From assembly GCF_023159225.1 (NCBI RefSeq), contig NC_063172.1:40057832-40121831 (forward strand): a stretch of DNA of 64,000 nt, read 5' to 3'. A program made the translations under genes and the position numbers. The notes under the pieces are model-generated. The model searched no databases. It saw nothing but the letters and a program-made list of their open reading frames with translations, and was not told where the DNA came from. Every line of letters starts with the position of its first letter. The first letter of the stretch is position 1. Below are positions 14,001 through 22,555 of the stretch, piece by piece. This stretch comes from Perognathus longimembris pacificus (lineage: Eukaryota > Chordata > Mammalia > Rodentia > Heteromyidae).

Positions 14001-17000
14001 TAAGCCTTTTCACAGTCACATAACAATACAAAACGTAAACTGTGTAGCAAACATACACTCAAGCAGATCTTTAGAAGGTACATTCATAAATCTATATAAA
14101 AGCTAAGTCTAGGGGGAGGGGAAAGGTGGGGGGTAAAATGAGGGAGGAGGTAACAAGTTGGATAAGAAATGTATTAACTGGCTGGGACTATGGCCTAGTG
14201 GCAAGAGTACTTGTCTCCTTCCTATACATGAAGCCCTGGGTTTGATTCCCCAGCACCACATATATAGAAAACAGCCAGAAGTGGTGCTGTGGCTCAAGTG
14301 CCAGAGTGCTATCTTTGAGCAAAAAGAAGCCAGGGACAGTGCTCAGGCCCAAAGTCTAAGGCGCAGGACTGGCAAAAAATAAAAGAAAAAAAAGAAATGT
14401 ACTTACTATCCTTACATATGAAACTGTTAGTAACACCTCTGTACTTCACTTTGACAATTAAGAAAAAAAAAGCTAAGCTCTTTAAATAAAGTCATTTACT
14501 CTTTTAGGTGTTTTATTATCTATACTATGTACAATGACATCAATGTAATATATATATATATATATATATATGCATGTATATAAATGGGCCCAACTGTTCT
14601 TTTCACACAAGTGGTAACTTGTTATCATCATCAGTATTTCTCAATGTACTTTTCTTTATTTTAATTATCATGTGGCCATAGGATAAAAAAATTCTCTACT
14701 CACTTTTTGTGTATACAATGTTATACTACTGAGAATACATTGTAATGATAAAATATAATTTTGAGTTATTCACTTATGAAATACCTAACTAAGTAGAATT
14801 ACTGACCTGTTCATTCTGTGTTCTTTTATAAAAGAAATTTAATTTTGCTTAAACTTTATAATTGTTTTTCCAAATGTAAAATATCACAAAGCTTAATAGT
14901 AGAAATAAAAGGTCATAAACACCAATTTCAGTAAATTAAGGAACTTTGACTCTTAACTGCTATAGAAGTATTATATTAATTGTTCATACCTGGTGTGTCA
15001 CAGACAGGATTACCTTCTCCATCCTTCTCTAAAATAAGATTAGTCAAGAAGTGCAATCCTACCATACACTGAAGTAAGTGATGGATGCTATCTATGCAGT
15101 TACTGTGCAGATCAATATACCTAAGTTTATACTTTAGTCCATGAAGGGGCATCAATCCTGCAATAGAGAAAAGGTGTTTGAGGCAAAGGAGCACAAATAT
15201 AATGCTATAAACGGACACAAATCTAATGAATAGGTCATCAGCAAAATTAGGTATTTTAAAGAAATACAGGTTTAATATCTTTTTGAGGCTTAAAACCTAG
15301 GTTCTTGGGCTCTGGTTCAAAATAAAAACACAACTTCTCTAGGTGAATGCATAACCTTATATGAGAACAACATAAAGTCATGGCTTTAGGCTCTCTTTGG
15401 CACATCAATTTTGAGTAGAAGTTACAAGTAAATACTATTGAACACTTAATTTTGTTGGTTTGAGTAAAGAAGGCAAACAACCCTCACCTTAGTTCCCTGG
15501 TGATATTTGTTGCATGGGCTTGTCTATAGCATGTGGCAGCAGATGCTGATGATTTCAGCAGTAGCTATCATGGAAAGTGCTAGGTACACTGCCAGTGTGC
15601 GCTGTAAACACCAACAGCTTCTCTCTTTTCCTACCTCAAAACTTTCTTTAAAATAGAGGAAGGCTGTTGAGCAAAGTAAAGCATAGAAGTGTGAGGAAGT
15701 TAACAGCCCCAGGGGTTCCCCTCTATCAAAAGGAATGTGTTAGTGGATGAATGCTCTATTTTCCTTTCTTTTGGAAGGACTATTCTGAGATGTAATTCTA
15801 TTATTCTTTAGAAGGTATTATTTCCTAACTTTCTTTAGTTTAGCACTCTCTGTATTCAACTTTACATTCTTCAACTTGACTAGAATATCCTTTTTCCTCA
15901 ATGCATTGATTTGGCTCATTTCTACTCATCCTTTTGTTTTATCTGCAGAAGTCTCTGACCACCTCCCTGAAGTCTAATTTCTCTTTCACACATTTGCACA
16001 GCATTCATTCCTCATCCACTGTGAGTCCTTGTTTCATATTACTAGCAATCCTTTTTGCTTTTTAATCCTGCTTTAATTTTAGAGTACCTCACAGTGTTTT
16101 CCTAGATCACCATTCTCTGTCTTAATACTCTCCACAATCTAATAGTTTCATGGCTACAAATACCATCCAGTGCTTTTTACTGCAAAATATTTAATTTTTA
16201 CCTGGACCTCCCACCACTATCTGCAGGCTATATGCATACATGCCAACAGTGCTCTCAAATTTAAGACAGGATCTTTATTTCTTACCAGATACCTCTAAAC
16301 ATGCTGCTCTCAATCTTTTCTTTGTCAATAAATAGTACTATCATTTACCTGTTAACCTAGAGAAAACTTGTACTTACTTTTGTATCTACATTCTTTTCAT
16401 TTCTTCTCCTGTCCATCTACAATCTACTCTTCACTAAGTAGTCACTGTTATTTACAAAATATAAATATATTATCCCTGGTGTAATACTGTCAATGACTTC
16501 CTATTGTAGGTAGAATAAAATAAATACAAACTCCTTACCTTACAAATCTGTACTGAACTGGTCTCTGCTGTTCCTCTTCCTTTTTTTTTTTTTTTTTTTT
16601 TTTTTGCCAGTCCTGGGGCTTGGACTCAGGGTCTGAGCACTGTCCCTGGCTTTTTTTTTTTTTAACTCAAGGCTAGCACTCTGCCAACTTGAGCCACAGC
16701 GCCACTTCTGGTCTTTTCTCTATATGTGGTGCTGAGGAATCGAACCTAGGACTTCATGTATACGAGGCAAGCACTCTTGCCACTAGGCCATATTCCCAGC
16801 CCCCCTCTTCCTTTTCTTAATGTGGTAACTTATTTGCTATGTTTTAACATTTGCCTTGTTTCTCACATGGCAAGCTTGATCTTGCCTTAGCAGATTTATA
16901 TTCTGAGTTGTATTTAAATGTTTCAACATACAATGCTTTATAATCTGTGCACTATCTGAAATTTAGTCACTAAAACTCACCTTTTTTTAGGTATAGTCAG

Positions 17001-20000
17001 TTGTGTTTAAACAAATATATAGTTGTATAACTACCACTACAACTGATATATAGAACATTTCTATCACTGCAAAGATTCCCCAGTGTTCCTGTATAACTAA
17101 TTTGCTTTTCCCATGTAAAGCCCCTAGCAACCAATAATTTCAGCTATAGCTTTTCCTCTGTCATAATACCCATATACATGGAATTACATAATGCAATCTT
17201 TTGTTACTGACTTTCACTCAACTTAATTCTTTTGAGACTGTGCTGCTGAATGCTCATTCCTTCTTAGTTCCAAGAAGTAAGGATAATATATGGATGTTTC
17301 ACTATTTCTTTATTCATTTACCAGTTGTTTCAGTTGGCTTTCTGTTACTGTCACAAAAATATCTACTATAATCAACTTATAAGAAGGAAAGATTTATTCT
17401 GGCTCATGGATTTAGAACATTCAGCCATAGTCACTTGGTCCCATCATAGGCCTTTGCACAGTACACAGTAGAGAGGTTATGTTTTCAAGGCTACTAGAAA
17501 GCAGAGAGGTAAGGGGTAGGGTCTTATATCTTTGAAGGCATGCTCTCACTAGATTAGCTTCAAGTAGGCCACAACTTCTAAAGGTTCTACGACCTCCCAA
17601 TGGCAACAAAGGCTGAAATTAAGTCTTTGGCTTATGAGCCCTTGAAGGGACATTTAATAACCAAACTATAACTCTGGTTGCAAGACATACTGATTCCAAA
17701 TTACAGATTATTACGAATAATCACAGAAAAGCTGGGCACTGGTAACTCATGCCTATAATCATAGCTATTCAGAGACTGAGATCTGAAGACTGTGGTTTGA
17801 AGCCTGCCTGAAAAGGAAAGTCTGTGAGACTCTCATCTCCAATTAACAATGAAAAGCTGGAAGTAGTGTTGTGGCTCAAATGGTACAGTGCTCTCACCCA
17901 GGCCCTGAGTTCAAGCCTCAGGAACAGCACAAGGAAAATAAATAACCACAAGCCAGGTGCTGGTTGTTCATACGTTAATTTTAGATACTTAGAAGGCTGT
18001 GGTCTGAGGATCAAGGTTCGAAGCTAGACTAAGCAGGAAAGTCCACGAGACACTTATAATTAACCACCTAAAGGTCAGAAAATCTGAGCCTCAAAATAAT
18101 CTCAGAATCACAGGGAACAGCACCCCAGCCCTGAGTTCAACGGTCATGACTGGCACAAACAAATAAACAACCTCTCCCTACTTCTGCAAACCCTCAAATA
18201 AATATATATACTCATATGAATAAGTACATATAGGTCTTTGTATGAGCACATACTTTAATTTTTCTGGGATAAACAACTCAAGGGGGATTGTATAAAATAT
18301 GTAAATGTATACATAAGATCATAAGAAACTGCCAGTGTTTTCCAAAGTGTTTGTACAATCTTAATACTAGTAAGTTTTAGCTGTTCTATAATCTCATCAG
18401 TACTTTGTCATTTTTTAAAACATTAGCTATTCTAGTTGTGAAGTGGTATCTCATTATGATTTTTTTTTTTTTTTTTTTTTTTGCCAGTCCTGGGCCTTGG
18501 ACTCAGGGCCTGAGCACCGTCCCTGGCTTCTTCCCGCTCAAGGCTAGCACTCTGCCACTTGAGCCACAGCGCCGCTTCTGGCCGTTTTCTGTATATGTGG
18601 TGCTGGGGAATCGAACCTAGGGCCTCGTGTATCCGAGGCAGGCACTCTTGCCACTAGGCCATATCCCCAGCCCCTCATTATGATTTTTAACTGCATTTCC
18701 CAAACATTAAAAGTACTCTTTTTTCTTCATGTGTACTTGGTATATCTTCTTGGTAAAATGTCCATTCAAATCTGTTGCTTACTTGGGGAACGGGGGTGGT
18801 GCTTATCATGACTTTTTTTTTCTTCCCTATCATCATGTAAACTGTAAACTCTGTAGCAACATGATGAGCTAATTCACATGTTGCAAACATTCAGCATTAT
18901 AGAAAATGTTAGGTGAAAATACTTACCAGTAAGATCATTTATGTGGTTATAAGACAAATTCAGTCTAGTGAGATTAATTAGTGCTTCAAGTCCTAAAAAT
19001 AAAACATGGCAAAATGAGGTAAAATATAGCCTTTATAGGATTTAAATAATAGAGCATAATGATATTATTTCAGATTGTTTGGGAGTAACTCTAGTCTGGC
19101 AACAATGAAATTAATTTTGAATACTTAATTTTTTTTTTTTTTTTTTGGCCAGTCCTGTGGCTTGGACTCAGGGCCTGAGCACTGTCCCTGGCTTCTTCTT
19201 GCTCAAGGCTAGCACTCTGCCACTTGAGCCACAGCGCCACTTCTGGCCATTTTCTGTATATGTGGTGCTGGGGAATCGAACCTAGGGCCTCATGTATACG
19301 AGGCAAGCACTCTTTCCACTAGGCCATATCCCTAGCCCCAATACTTAATTTTTTTAATTGGCATTTTCTGTAAAGAAAACTTATTTTTTGTGTGCTGGTA
19401 CTGGGACATGAACTCAGGGTCTTGAATCCTTGCTTAGATTTTTTTTTTTTTTCCTCAAAACTAGTACTCTACCACTTGAGCCACATCTCCACTTCAGGCT
19501 TTTTGCTAGTTACCTGGAGGTAAGTGTCTGTTGGATTTTTCTGCTTGGGCTGGCTTTGAACCACTATCCTAAGATCTTAGCTTTCTGAGTAGCTAGGATT
19601 ACAAGCATGAACCACCAGCACCTGGTTCTGTAAAAAATCTCCTTGTATAGTGATTTTTATGGTTAGTTTTTAAGTCTGTAATAATATCCAGTCCATTATT
19701 TGGGGAACAAAAGAAATCATATCCTTTATGCAAAGTGTTATATGAAAATCACTTACATACCTTCTATTCTTGTGATCAAATTGCAGGACAAGTTTAAAGT
19801 ACACAGTTTTGTCAGTGTGTTTAGCCCTTCAATTTGACTTATTTGATTAGATGACAGATCCAAATGTCGCAAATTCCAGATATGATCAATGGCTGTTATC
19901 TTAGAGATGTTATTGCAGTGCAGATTGATGGCATGAAGGGTTGACACTAAAGATAACTCTGATATGCTACAAAAAAAAAAAATCAACACCTGTAAAAATA

Positions 20001-22371
20001 AGATTTCAAAGGCATAATCAAATAATTAAAATTAAGGACACAGCATGAAAACAGGTATGTACTCCATTTATTCTAGAATGTAAATCTTTCTAATTGTGCC
20101 TTGAAATGTTTCTTAAACCAAAATGCTTCCAAACACATAGATCAAGATTTTAGACCATTTACACAAATAAGAAACTACTAGAGGAAGGTGAGTGGTCCTG
20201 GATATTAAATTTAGTGCCATAAAATGACACTAAATAGAATACTGTTTCATCATCATATAGCGAAGGAAGGCAGTATGGAACAGTTAGGAATTATAAAGGC
20301 TGTAGCATCCTAATATCTTAGTCAAAATCTGTACCTCCATTTTTCCGTATGTGTATGTGTGTGTGTGTGTGTGTGTCTCCCAGCAATTAAGCCTATTTCC
20401 TTTCTTGATTAAATCTTCACAATTCTTAGGCAGTAGGTATCACTAGAACCCTGAAGTCTATGTTCGTATACTTACGTTAGCAGCGACCAGATATAAACCC
20501 AGAATTTTCTAATATTGCTTTCACTGTCTATGATAAGAATATGGTTGACTTAAAAAAAGTCCTTGTCTTCCCTTAGTGCAAGTTAGAATGTACCTCCCCT
20601 CCTTTAAACAGAGCACAACTCTTTAGTCCCTCAATTACTATAAAACTAGAACTCCTCCTATAGATAGTAGTAGCTCCAGAAACTTAAAAGTGTAAATAGT
20701 TGATGCTAAACAGTGTATAATAAGTAAAAAACTAGATCTTAAAAACATTATGAAATAATCAAAATTGAGTAAACAGTATGAAAATATTAAATGTGCCTCA
20801 TTCACTCTAGAATGAACACTTTTCTATTTGTGCCTTGAACTGCACCCAAAATAACACTTCCTATCACATAAACTACAGTTCAGAGGTGCTGAATAAGAAA
20901 TCAGTCAGGAATAGGGACTCGTAATATTATAATCATCTGTATTCGGATATTGCAATTATCCTAACACCTCACTAGCAGTAGGAAAGCATTTGAAAGTCTT
21001 AAGCTGGCAACTTCTTTAAAAAAATTATGAGTGATTTATTAGACTGGACTACCATCCGTGGATGGATAGTTCTACAATGACTACAGGCTGGAGATCTGAG
21101 GAACCTAGCAACTGTTTAGTCCAAGAACCTTGATGTCTCAGAGTAAGAAAACCAAGCTAGTAACATCTAAAGGTATGTTGGAAGAATCTGGTAATTTTCT
21201 AGCAATTGTCATTTACAGAACTCTTATTTCGTGCCAGACCTTATGCTATTAAGACAGCCATTTATTTTCTGACACACTGAAGTAACTAGAAACTGACATT
21301 GTGCAGATAGTGTAGGACTGTAGGAAAAAACACACACGGTGAAATCAGAAATGGGTTTGAATCTGAATTTAATTGCCTACCAGCTACATAAAGTCAGATG
21401 AATTATTTTTCAATTTGTTTAGATTCTCTACTTCACACTTTTATCATTTATAGGGAAAATGACTACCTTAGAGAATTGCTGGGAGGACTAGTGATTGTAT
21501 TTCAACATACACACACATATACGTGGCATTTGGGAAACTATTATTTTATGTCCGCAACAAATGCAAATATCCCTCTGAAAAACAGTTCCCCTGCTGCATT
21601 TTACATTAGGGCTGAGAAAAAGATGCTCAATTATCAGCATCTGCATTGGGATGAGCACTGCACAAAGGAACTGCAAATGCCGAGGGCTATAGTGGAACTG
21701 CCAGTAGGACAGTGTGACTAACCCAGAGAATGTCACTGAGGAAATAGTAAGAGTAGTTCAGAAGGTAGGCAGGAGCAAGTAGTGTAGAATCGGAGCCCAG
21801 AGTGATCTGCGTAAGTTTGGGCAGCATGAGGATAAAAATGCATTCCATTAAGATACATGTAGTTTCCCTGAAAATTTTATGCGTGTTTTGCAGTTACTGT
21901 TGGCAAAGAAATTAAAACGTGATACAGAAAATCGAGGCAAAAATCAATAAAGAAGCGACGAGGTCTGTCTGGTTCAGCGGGGTACTAAGTTCCCACTGTT
22001 TTCTCCCTAGGATAAAAGAGAGGCCAAGAGCACAAGAAGAGTAAGAAAAGCAATTGTCCCAGAGCCACGAAGGGAGGTCAGAGGTCAGTGTGACCAGGCG
22101 GTGGGGCAGGTTCCTAGGCTAAGCAGGGTCGTGAGAACGGTCAAGGGCAGAAAGGAGAGCGGGGTGCAATTCCCGCCTTTAGCTCCGCGTAGAGCGGCCG
22201 GAAGCAGCACGGGCGTTGGTTGAAGAGCCGCAGCTCCGCTAACCGCGCTCCGTCCGCCATGGCCGTGGCCCTCGGCCTGTACCTCTGCAAGCCTTTGTCC
22301 ATGAAGCACACATCCCCGCAGCTGCTGTCGCCGTCCTCATTTTCGACTTCTGCCTCCACCGCCGACTGCAT
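622..22371 (-). CDS. LRRCC1: LRRCC1 (CLERC), leucine-rich repeat and coiled-coil centrosomal protein; 5' part, 13 exons
   Basis: Thirteen exons on the minus strand join in frame into 713 codons without a stop. From the start they encode an acidic N-terminus, four to five 22-residue SDS22-type leucine-rich repeats (about residues 35-165) with an NPVC-type cap, a polar linker (about 200-415), and a long Lys/Glu/Gln-rich coiled coil from about residue 420 to the window edge. Wording and exon order match mammalian LRRCC1 as I recall it, where the human protein has about 1,030 residues. The last exon ends in phase 0 at a GTAAG donor, so the gene continues left of position 1. The family protein sits at centrosomes and in the distal centriole lumen and is needed for spindle bipolarity and normal cilia. 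No disabling change was seen. The promoter is CpG-rich, as expected for a broadly expressed cell-cycle gene. Confidence 0.96.
2387..2588 (-). CDS. LRRCC1: LRRCC1 exon 12, coiled coil
   Basis: 202 bp, residues 584-651. KELETRDFLNDTEFQDALAK leads into a Lys/Glu-rich helix and the conserved YLDLENEFRIALTVEARRF. The donor GTAAGA follows GAT, giving phase 0. Reading on past the donor gives intron translation, which marks the exon end. Confidence 0.94.
3110..3320 (-). mobile_element. IDL-Geo SINE in LRRCC1 intron 11
   Basis: Complete dimer flanked by GAGCTATTGATATTTA (3094-3109) and GAGTTATTGATATTTA (3321-3336), one mismatch. The ID-like stem here reads CCTCAT..GTGAGG. Confidence 0.9.
3391..3530 (-). 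CDS. LRRCC1: LRRCC1 exon 11, coiled coil
   Basis: 140 bp, residues 538-583. MRLIQEVELKASAADREINL is followed by a Gln-rich helix (HQEKEQVQQLHQLLALKQQ). Acceptor CCTCAG, donor GTAAGT. It exits with two bases of an Arg codon. Confidence 0.94.
3566..3650 (+). mobile_element. Geo-monomer fragment
   Basis: Right-half-only piece (CACTAGCCTTGAACTAAAG, GAGCTCAGGGACAGCACCC) ending in an A-rich tail, about 36 bp from exon 11. No head is visible. Confidence 0.6.
4083..4287 (-). CDS. LRRCC1: LRRCC1 exon 10, coiled coil
   Basis: 205 bp, residues 469-537. RLKDIILRERHSKSQLEIMV, HKLQNEIKKLTIELMKARDQ and QQEDHIKHLRTLERALEKME form a continuous amphipathic helix ending QQQTAQ. Acceptor TTTAG, donor GTATTT. 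The exit is phase 0. Confidence 0.95.
4418..4655 (+). mobile_element. 7SL/B1-headed SINE with Geo-like tail
   Basis: The head (CTTAGGAGGCTGAGATCTGA, GGATCAC) resembles 7SL-derived B1/Alu. The tail (GCGCTAGCTTTGAGCAAAG, AGCTCAAGGACAGCACTC) matches Geo. It ends in AAAATAAAATAAAAAG. Confidence 0.75.
4815..5012 (-). mobile_element. 7SL/B1-headed SINE with Geo-like tail
   Basis: The Geo part (CTCAAGGCTAGCACTCTACC) is on the left. The reverse-complemented B1-like head (CTCAGCCTCCTGAGTGGG, ATGAGCCACC) is on the right. Diverged, with no clear flanking repeat. Confidence 0.7.
5022..5070 (+). repeat. (GT)n microsatellite grading into GC dinucleotides
   Basis: GTGTGTGT run followed by GCGCGTGCGCGCAC. 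It lies between two SINEs in LRRCC1 intron 9. Confidence 0.9.
5076..5285 (-). mobile_element. 7SL/B1-headed SINE with Geo-like tail
   Basis: Old copy with TTTTTGCTCAACTCTAGCAC (Geo) on the left and GATCTCAGCCTTCTGAATTA (head) on the right. The dinucleotide tract sits next to its tail end. Confidence 0.65.
6574..6722 (-). CDS. LRRCC1: LRRCC1 exon 9, start of the long coiled coil
   Basis: 149 bp, residues 420-468. SLIEQLDEEREMRWKAEQAE and LMEYIDELHKQA show clear heptad spacing. Acceptor TTTCAG, donor GTAATG. It leaves two bases of an Arg codon completed in exon 10. Confidence 0.94.
7096..7243 (-). CDS. LRRCC1: LRRCC1 exon 8, linker before the coiled coil
   Basis: 148 bp, residues 370-419. It completes the Ser codon, then encodes GNRKMKQPYFKDLYVRSSLA and ends SFSEDNTYR in phase 0. 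Acceptor CTGCAG. The donor is CGG|GTATGA, so the last residue is Arg where I recall Gln in the human protein. Confidence 0.93.
7813..8065 (+). mobile_element. 7SL/B1-headed SINE with Geo-like tail
   Basis: The head GCCTGGTGGCTCATGCCTGT is well preserved. The Geo tail contains an internal A-rich insertion at about 8000-8020. In LRRCC1 intron 7. Confidence 0.75.
8480..9190 (+). mobile_element. MER2/Tigger-like DNA transposon fossil, split by an insertion
   Basis: Two blocks resemble the common mammalian Tigger-derived MER2 sequence: 8480-8560 (TATCAAAATCTGCAGACATT, CAAGTC) and about 8970-9190 (TATAATACCTGGTACAACAA, TTATTTAGAGAACAGTTACA). Roughly 400 bp of other, unclassified sequence separates them. 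Terminal inverted repeats are not recognisable. Named from memory of the consensus, so moderate confidence only. Confidence 0.4.
9390..9586 (-). CDS. LRRCC1: LRRCC1 exon 7, basic linker
   Basis: 197 bp, residues 305-369. It encodes PEKDLEPKRDTDITSESDYG followed by a basic tract (KKVARRSRNPYYGRTIQTIK) typical of LRRCC1. Starts phase 0 and leaves two bases (AG) of a Ser codon. Acceptor CTCTAG, donor GTACTG. Confidence 0.93.
10000..10205 (-). mobile_element. 7SL/B1-headed SINE with Geo-like tail
   Basis: GCTCAAGGCTAGTGATCTAC (Geo) on the left. GATCTCAGCCGCCTGAGTAG (head) and GTTAGCCACTGGTG on the right. In intron 6. Confidence 0.7.
10800..11115 (+). mobile_element. B1-like SINE interrupted by an IDL-Geo copy
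   Basis: GCATTTGGTAGGTTGAGGCA at 10807 and TTGAGACTGTCTCAAAAAA at 11082-11100 look like the two halves of a B1 element. The IDL-Geo at 10844-11049 inserted inside it and duplicated GGTTCATGAGTT. Confidence 0.5.
10844..11049 (-). mobile_element. IDL-Geo SINE, young subfamily
   Basis: Flanked by GGTTCATGAGTT at 10832-10843 and 11050-11061 (perfect). Carries the young-group markers GCCGCTTCTGG and GTATCCGAGGCAGGCAC. Confidence 0.92.
11413..11660 (+). mobile_element. 7SL/B1-headed SINE with Geo-like tail
   Basis: The head has a short internal duplication (GGGTGGCTCATGC written twice at 11428-11452), then GTAGCTACTCAGGAGGCTGA. The Geo tail reads AGAGCTCTGGCCTTCAGCAC. Confidence 0.75.
11819..12035 (-). 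mobile_element. (TC)n tract and old 7SL-headed/Geo SINE
   Basis: A (TC)n run at about 11821-11840, followed by a reverse-oriented SINE (GCCTGTGCTTTTTGCTCATG, then GATCTCAGCCTCCTTAGAGC). Heavily diverged. Confidence 0.6.
12415..12621 (-). CDS. LRRCC1: LRRCC1 exon 6, polar linker
   Basis: 207 bp, residues 236-304, phase 0 at both ends. It begins IIDSIPVV and ends KLQKLDDQILQLLNE, a short amphipathic stretch conserved in the family. The Pro- and Ser-rich first half is likely disordered. Acceptor ACATAG, donor GTAACT. Confidence 0.94.
12720..12895 (-). CDS. LRRCC1: LRRCC1 exon 5, end of the LRR cap and start of linker
   Basis: 176 bp, residues 177-235. It begins GYREIILQTLPQLRILDCKN, the terminal cap of the repeat domain, followed by the acidic FGEPVNLSEMN...SPQNISEDE linker. 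Entry is phase 1, exit phase 0 after GAG. The acceptor CCAAG is weaker than the others, but it is the only AG that keeps the frame. The intron to exon 6 is only 98 bp. Confidence 0.92.
13745..13970 (-). mobile_element. Old 7SL-headed/Geo SINE
   Basis: GTGCTCTACCACTTGAGCCA and TTTCAGTTTCCTGAGTAGCT mark the two parts. The Geo side has accumulated many changes. In LRRCC1 intron 4. Confidence 0.6.
14181..14391 (+). mobile_element. IDL-Geo SINE in LRRCC1 intron 4
   Basis: The only IDL-Geo in the gene that is antisense to LRRCC1. Flanking repeat AAGAAATGTA at 14164-14173 and again at 14392-14401. The anticodon-stem region is degraded. Confidence 0.85.
14548..14582 (+). repeat. (TA)n microsatellite
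   Basis: Uninterrupted TA dinucleotides from 14548 to about 14571, then GCATGTATAT. Confidence 0.9.
14990..15157 (-). CDS. LRRCC1: LRRCC1 exon 4, last leucine-rich repeat and cap
   Basis: 168 bp, residues 121-176. It encodes GLMPLHGLKYKLRYIDLHSN, then DSIHHLLQCMVGLHFLTNLI and ends at NPVCDTPG, the usual LRR-cap wording. Phase 1 at both ends. Acceptor TTGCAG, donor GTATGA. The human sequence reads RLPG where this one has DTPG. Confidence 0.95.
16581..16803 (-). mobile_element. IDL-Geo SINE in LRRCC1 intron 3
   Basis: Long T tail and a second internal T run at about 16651-16664. Flanked by the short repeat CCTCTTCC at 16573-16580 and 16804-16811. Confidence 0.88.
17330..17690 (+). mobile_element. 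URR1-like non-autonomous DNA transposon remnant
   Basis: TTCTGTTACTGTCACAAAAA, AAGGAAAGATTTATTCTGGC and CCACAACTTCTAAAGGTTCT resemble the rodent URR1 (hAT-type) consensus as I remember it. A second copy-like segment is at 28480-28880. The ends are unclear. Confidence 0.4.
17728..18175 (+). mobile_element. Two 7SL-headed/Geo SINEs in tandem
   Basis: Copy one spans 17728-17945 (head GGGCACTGGTAACTCATGCC). Copy two spans 17952-18175 (head AGGTGCTGGTTGTTCATACG). Both end in A-rich AAATAAATAACC or AAATAAACAACC tails. Same orientation and different divergence, so probably separate insertions. Confidence 0.65.
18465..18673 (-). mobile_element. IDL-Geo SINE, young subfamily
   Basis: Perfect 15-bp flanks CTCATTATGATTTTT at 18450-18464 and 18674-18688. 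Carries CTTCCCGCTCAAGGC and GTATCCGAGGCAGGCAC. About 250 bp from LRRCC1 exon 3. Confidence 0.93.
18927..18992 (-). CDS. LRRCC1: LRRCC1 exon 3, a single leucine-rich repeat
   Basis: 66 bp, residues 99-120, exactly one 22-residue repeat (LINLTRLNLSYNHINDLT). Both ends are phase 1, so losing this exon would delete one repeat without a frameshift. The acceptor TTTTTAG and donor GTAAGT are strong. Two IDL-Geo SINEs in the same orientation flank it, ending about 130 bp upstream and starting about 250 bp downstream in gene direction. Confidence 0.95.
19136..19339 (-). mobile_element. IDL-Geo SINE, intermediate subfamily
   Basis: Perfect 16-bp flanks AATACTTAATTTTTTT at 19120-19135 and 19340-19355. 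Has CATGTATACGAGGCAAGC in place of the young-group stem. Lies about 130 bp from exon 3 on the other side. Confidence 0.92.
19385..19625 (-). mobile_element. Old 7SL-headed/Geo SINE
   Basis: TACTCTACCACTTGAGCCAC and CTTTCTGAGTAGCTAGGATT are recognisable. Lies in intron 2 about 140 bp from exon 2. Confidence 0.65.
19761..19966 (-). CDS. LRRCC1: LRRCC1 exon 2, leucine-rich repeats 1-3
   Basis: 206 bp, residues 30-98. It completes the Ser codon split with exon 1 and begins ISELS. It encodes three consecutive SDS22-type repeats (LHAINLHCNNIS, LRHLDLSSNQIS, LCTLNLSCNLIT), each with the LxxLxLxxNxI pattern. The acceptor is a T-rich tract ending TAG, and the donor is GTATGTAAG. The exon leaves phase 1, with the first base of a Gly codon. 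Confidence 0.96.
19967..22282 (-). other. LRRCC1 intron 1
   Basis: No exon, RNA gene or recent SINE was recognised. It contains a (GT)n tract at about 20349-20377. The sequence becomes GC-rich near exon 1 (22,100-22,282). Everything else appears to be unique or unrecognisably old sequence. Confidence 0.7.
22283..22371 (-). CDS. LRRCC1: LRRCC1 exon 1 (coding part), residues 1-29 plus 2 nt
   Basis: Starts at ATG 22371-22369 in the context ACCATGC (A at -3, a good Kozak position). It encodes a short acidic leader containing EAEVENEDGDSS and the conserved CFMDKGLQ. The donor is GTACAGG at 22282. The frame stays open upstream, but no other in-frame ATG lies close by, and the Kozak context plus family similarity from about residue 6 favour this start. 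The first few residues look shorter than in the human protein. The 5' UTR start is not visible. Confidence 0.93.
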
Positions 22372-22468
22372 GGTACCGGTGACGGGGAGCAGGGAGGTCT
22401 TAACTGGCGTCCAGCGCTGGGTCTGAATGGAATCCGCCTCCACGGAGCTCGGTGGGACCGACGGAGGA

Positions 22469-22520
22469 GGCGTGGCCACCGGCGGCGGGGGCGTGGCCAC
22501 CGGCGGCGGGGGCGTGGCCA
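22469..22520. repeat. 21-bp GC-rich tandem repeat in the LRRCC1 promoter (about 2.5 copies)
   Basis: Unit GGCGTGGCCACCGGCGGCGG plus G occurs at 22469-22489 and 22490-22510, with a partial third copy (GGCGTGGCCA) at 22511-22520. Each unit carries one GGCGTGGCC box that a KLF/Sp protein could bind, so copy number could tune promoter strength. It lies 98-150 bp upstream of the ATG. Confidence 0.85.
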
Positions 22521-22546
22521 GGTCCCTCCAACCGACAGTCCAGCAC

Positions 22547-22555
22547 TTTCCCGCC
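22547..22555 (+). promoter_or_regulatory. E2F-type site upstream of LRRCC1
   Basis: TTTCCCGCC matches the E2F consensus TTTSSCGC and lies about 180 bp upstream of the ATG, inside the CpG-rich block. A weaker match (ATTCCCGCC) is at 22167-22175 in intron 1. Known E2F control of centrosome genes makes this plausible, but binding is inferred. Confidence 0.45.

Larger units (their letters stand above)
15158..18926 (-). other. LRRCC1 intron 3
   Basis: The largest visible intron. It holds IDL-Geo SINEs at 16581 and 18465, two 7SL-headed SINEs in tandem at 17728-18175 and a URR1-like fossil at about 17330-17690. Nothing was recognised in 15,160-16,570 or 16,810-17,330. Confidence 0.6.

Noticed and set aside
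14181..14391. tRNA-like A and B boxes in repeated elements
   Set aside because: They belong to the ID-like head of the SINE; the cloverleaf is not complete and the unit continues into Geo and an A tail, so these are not tRNA genes.
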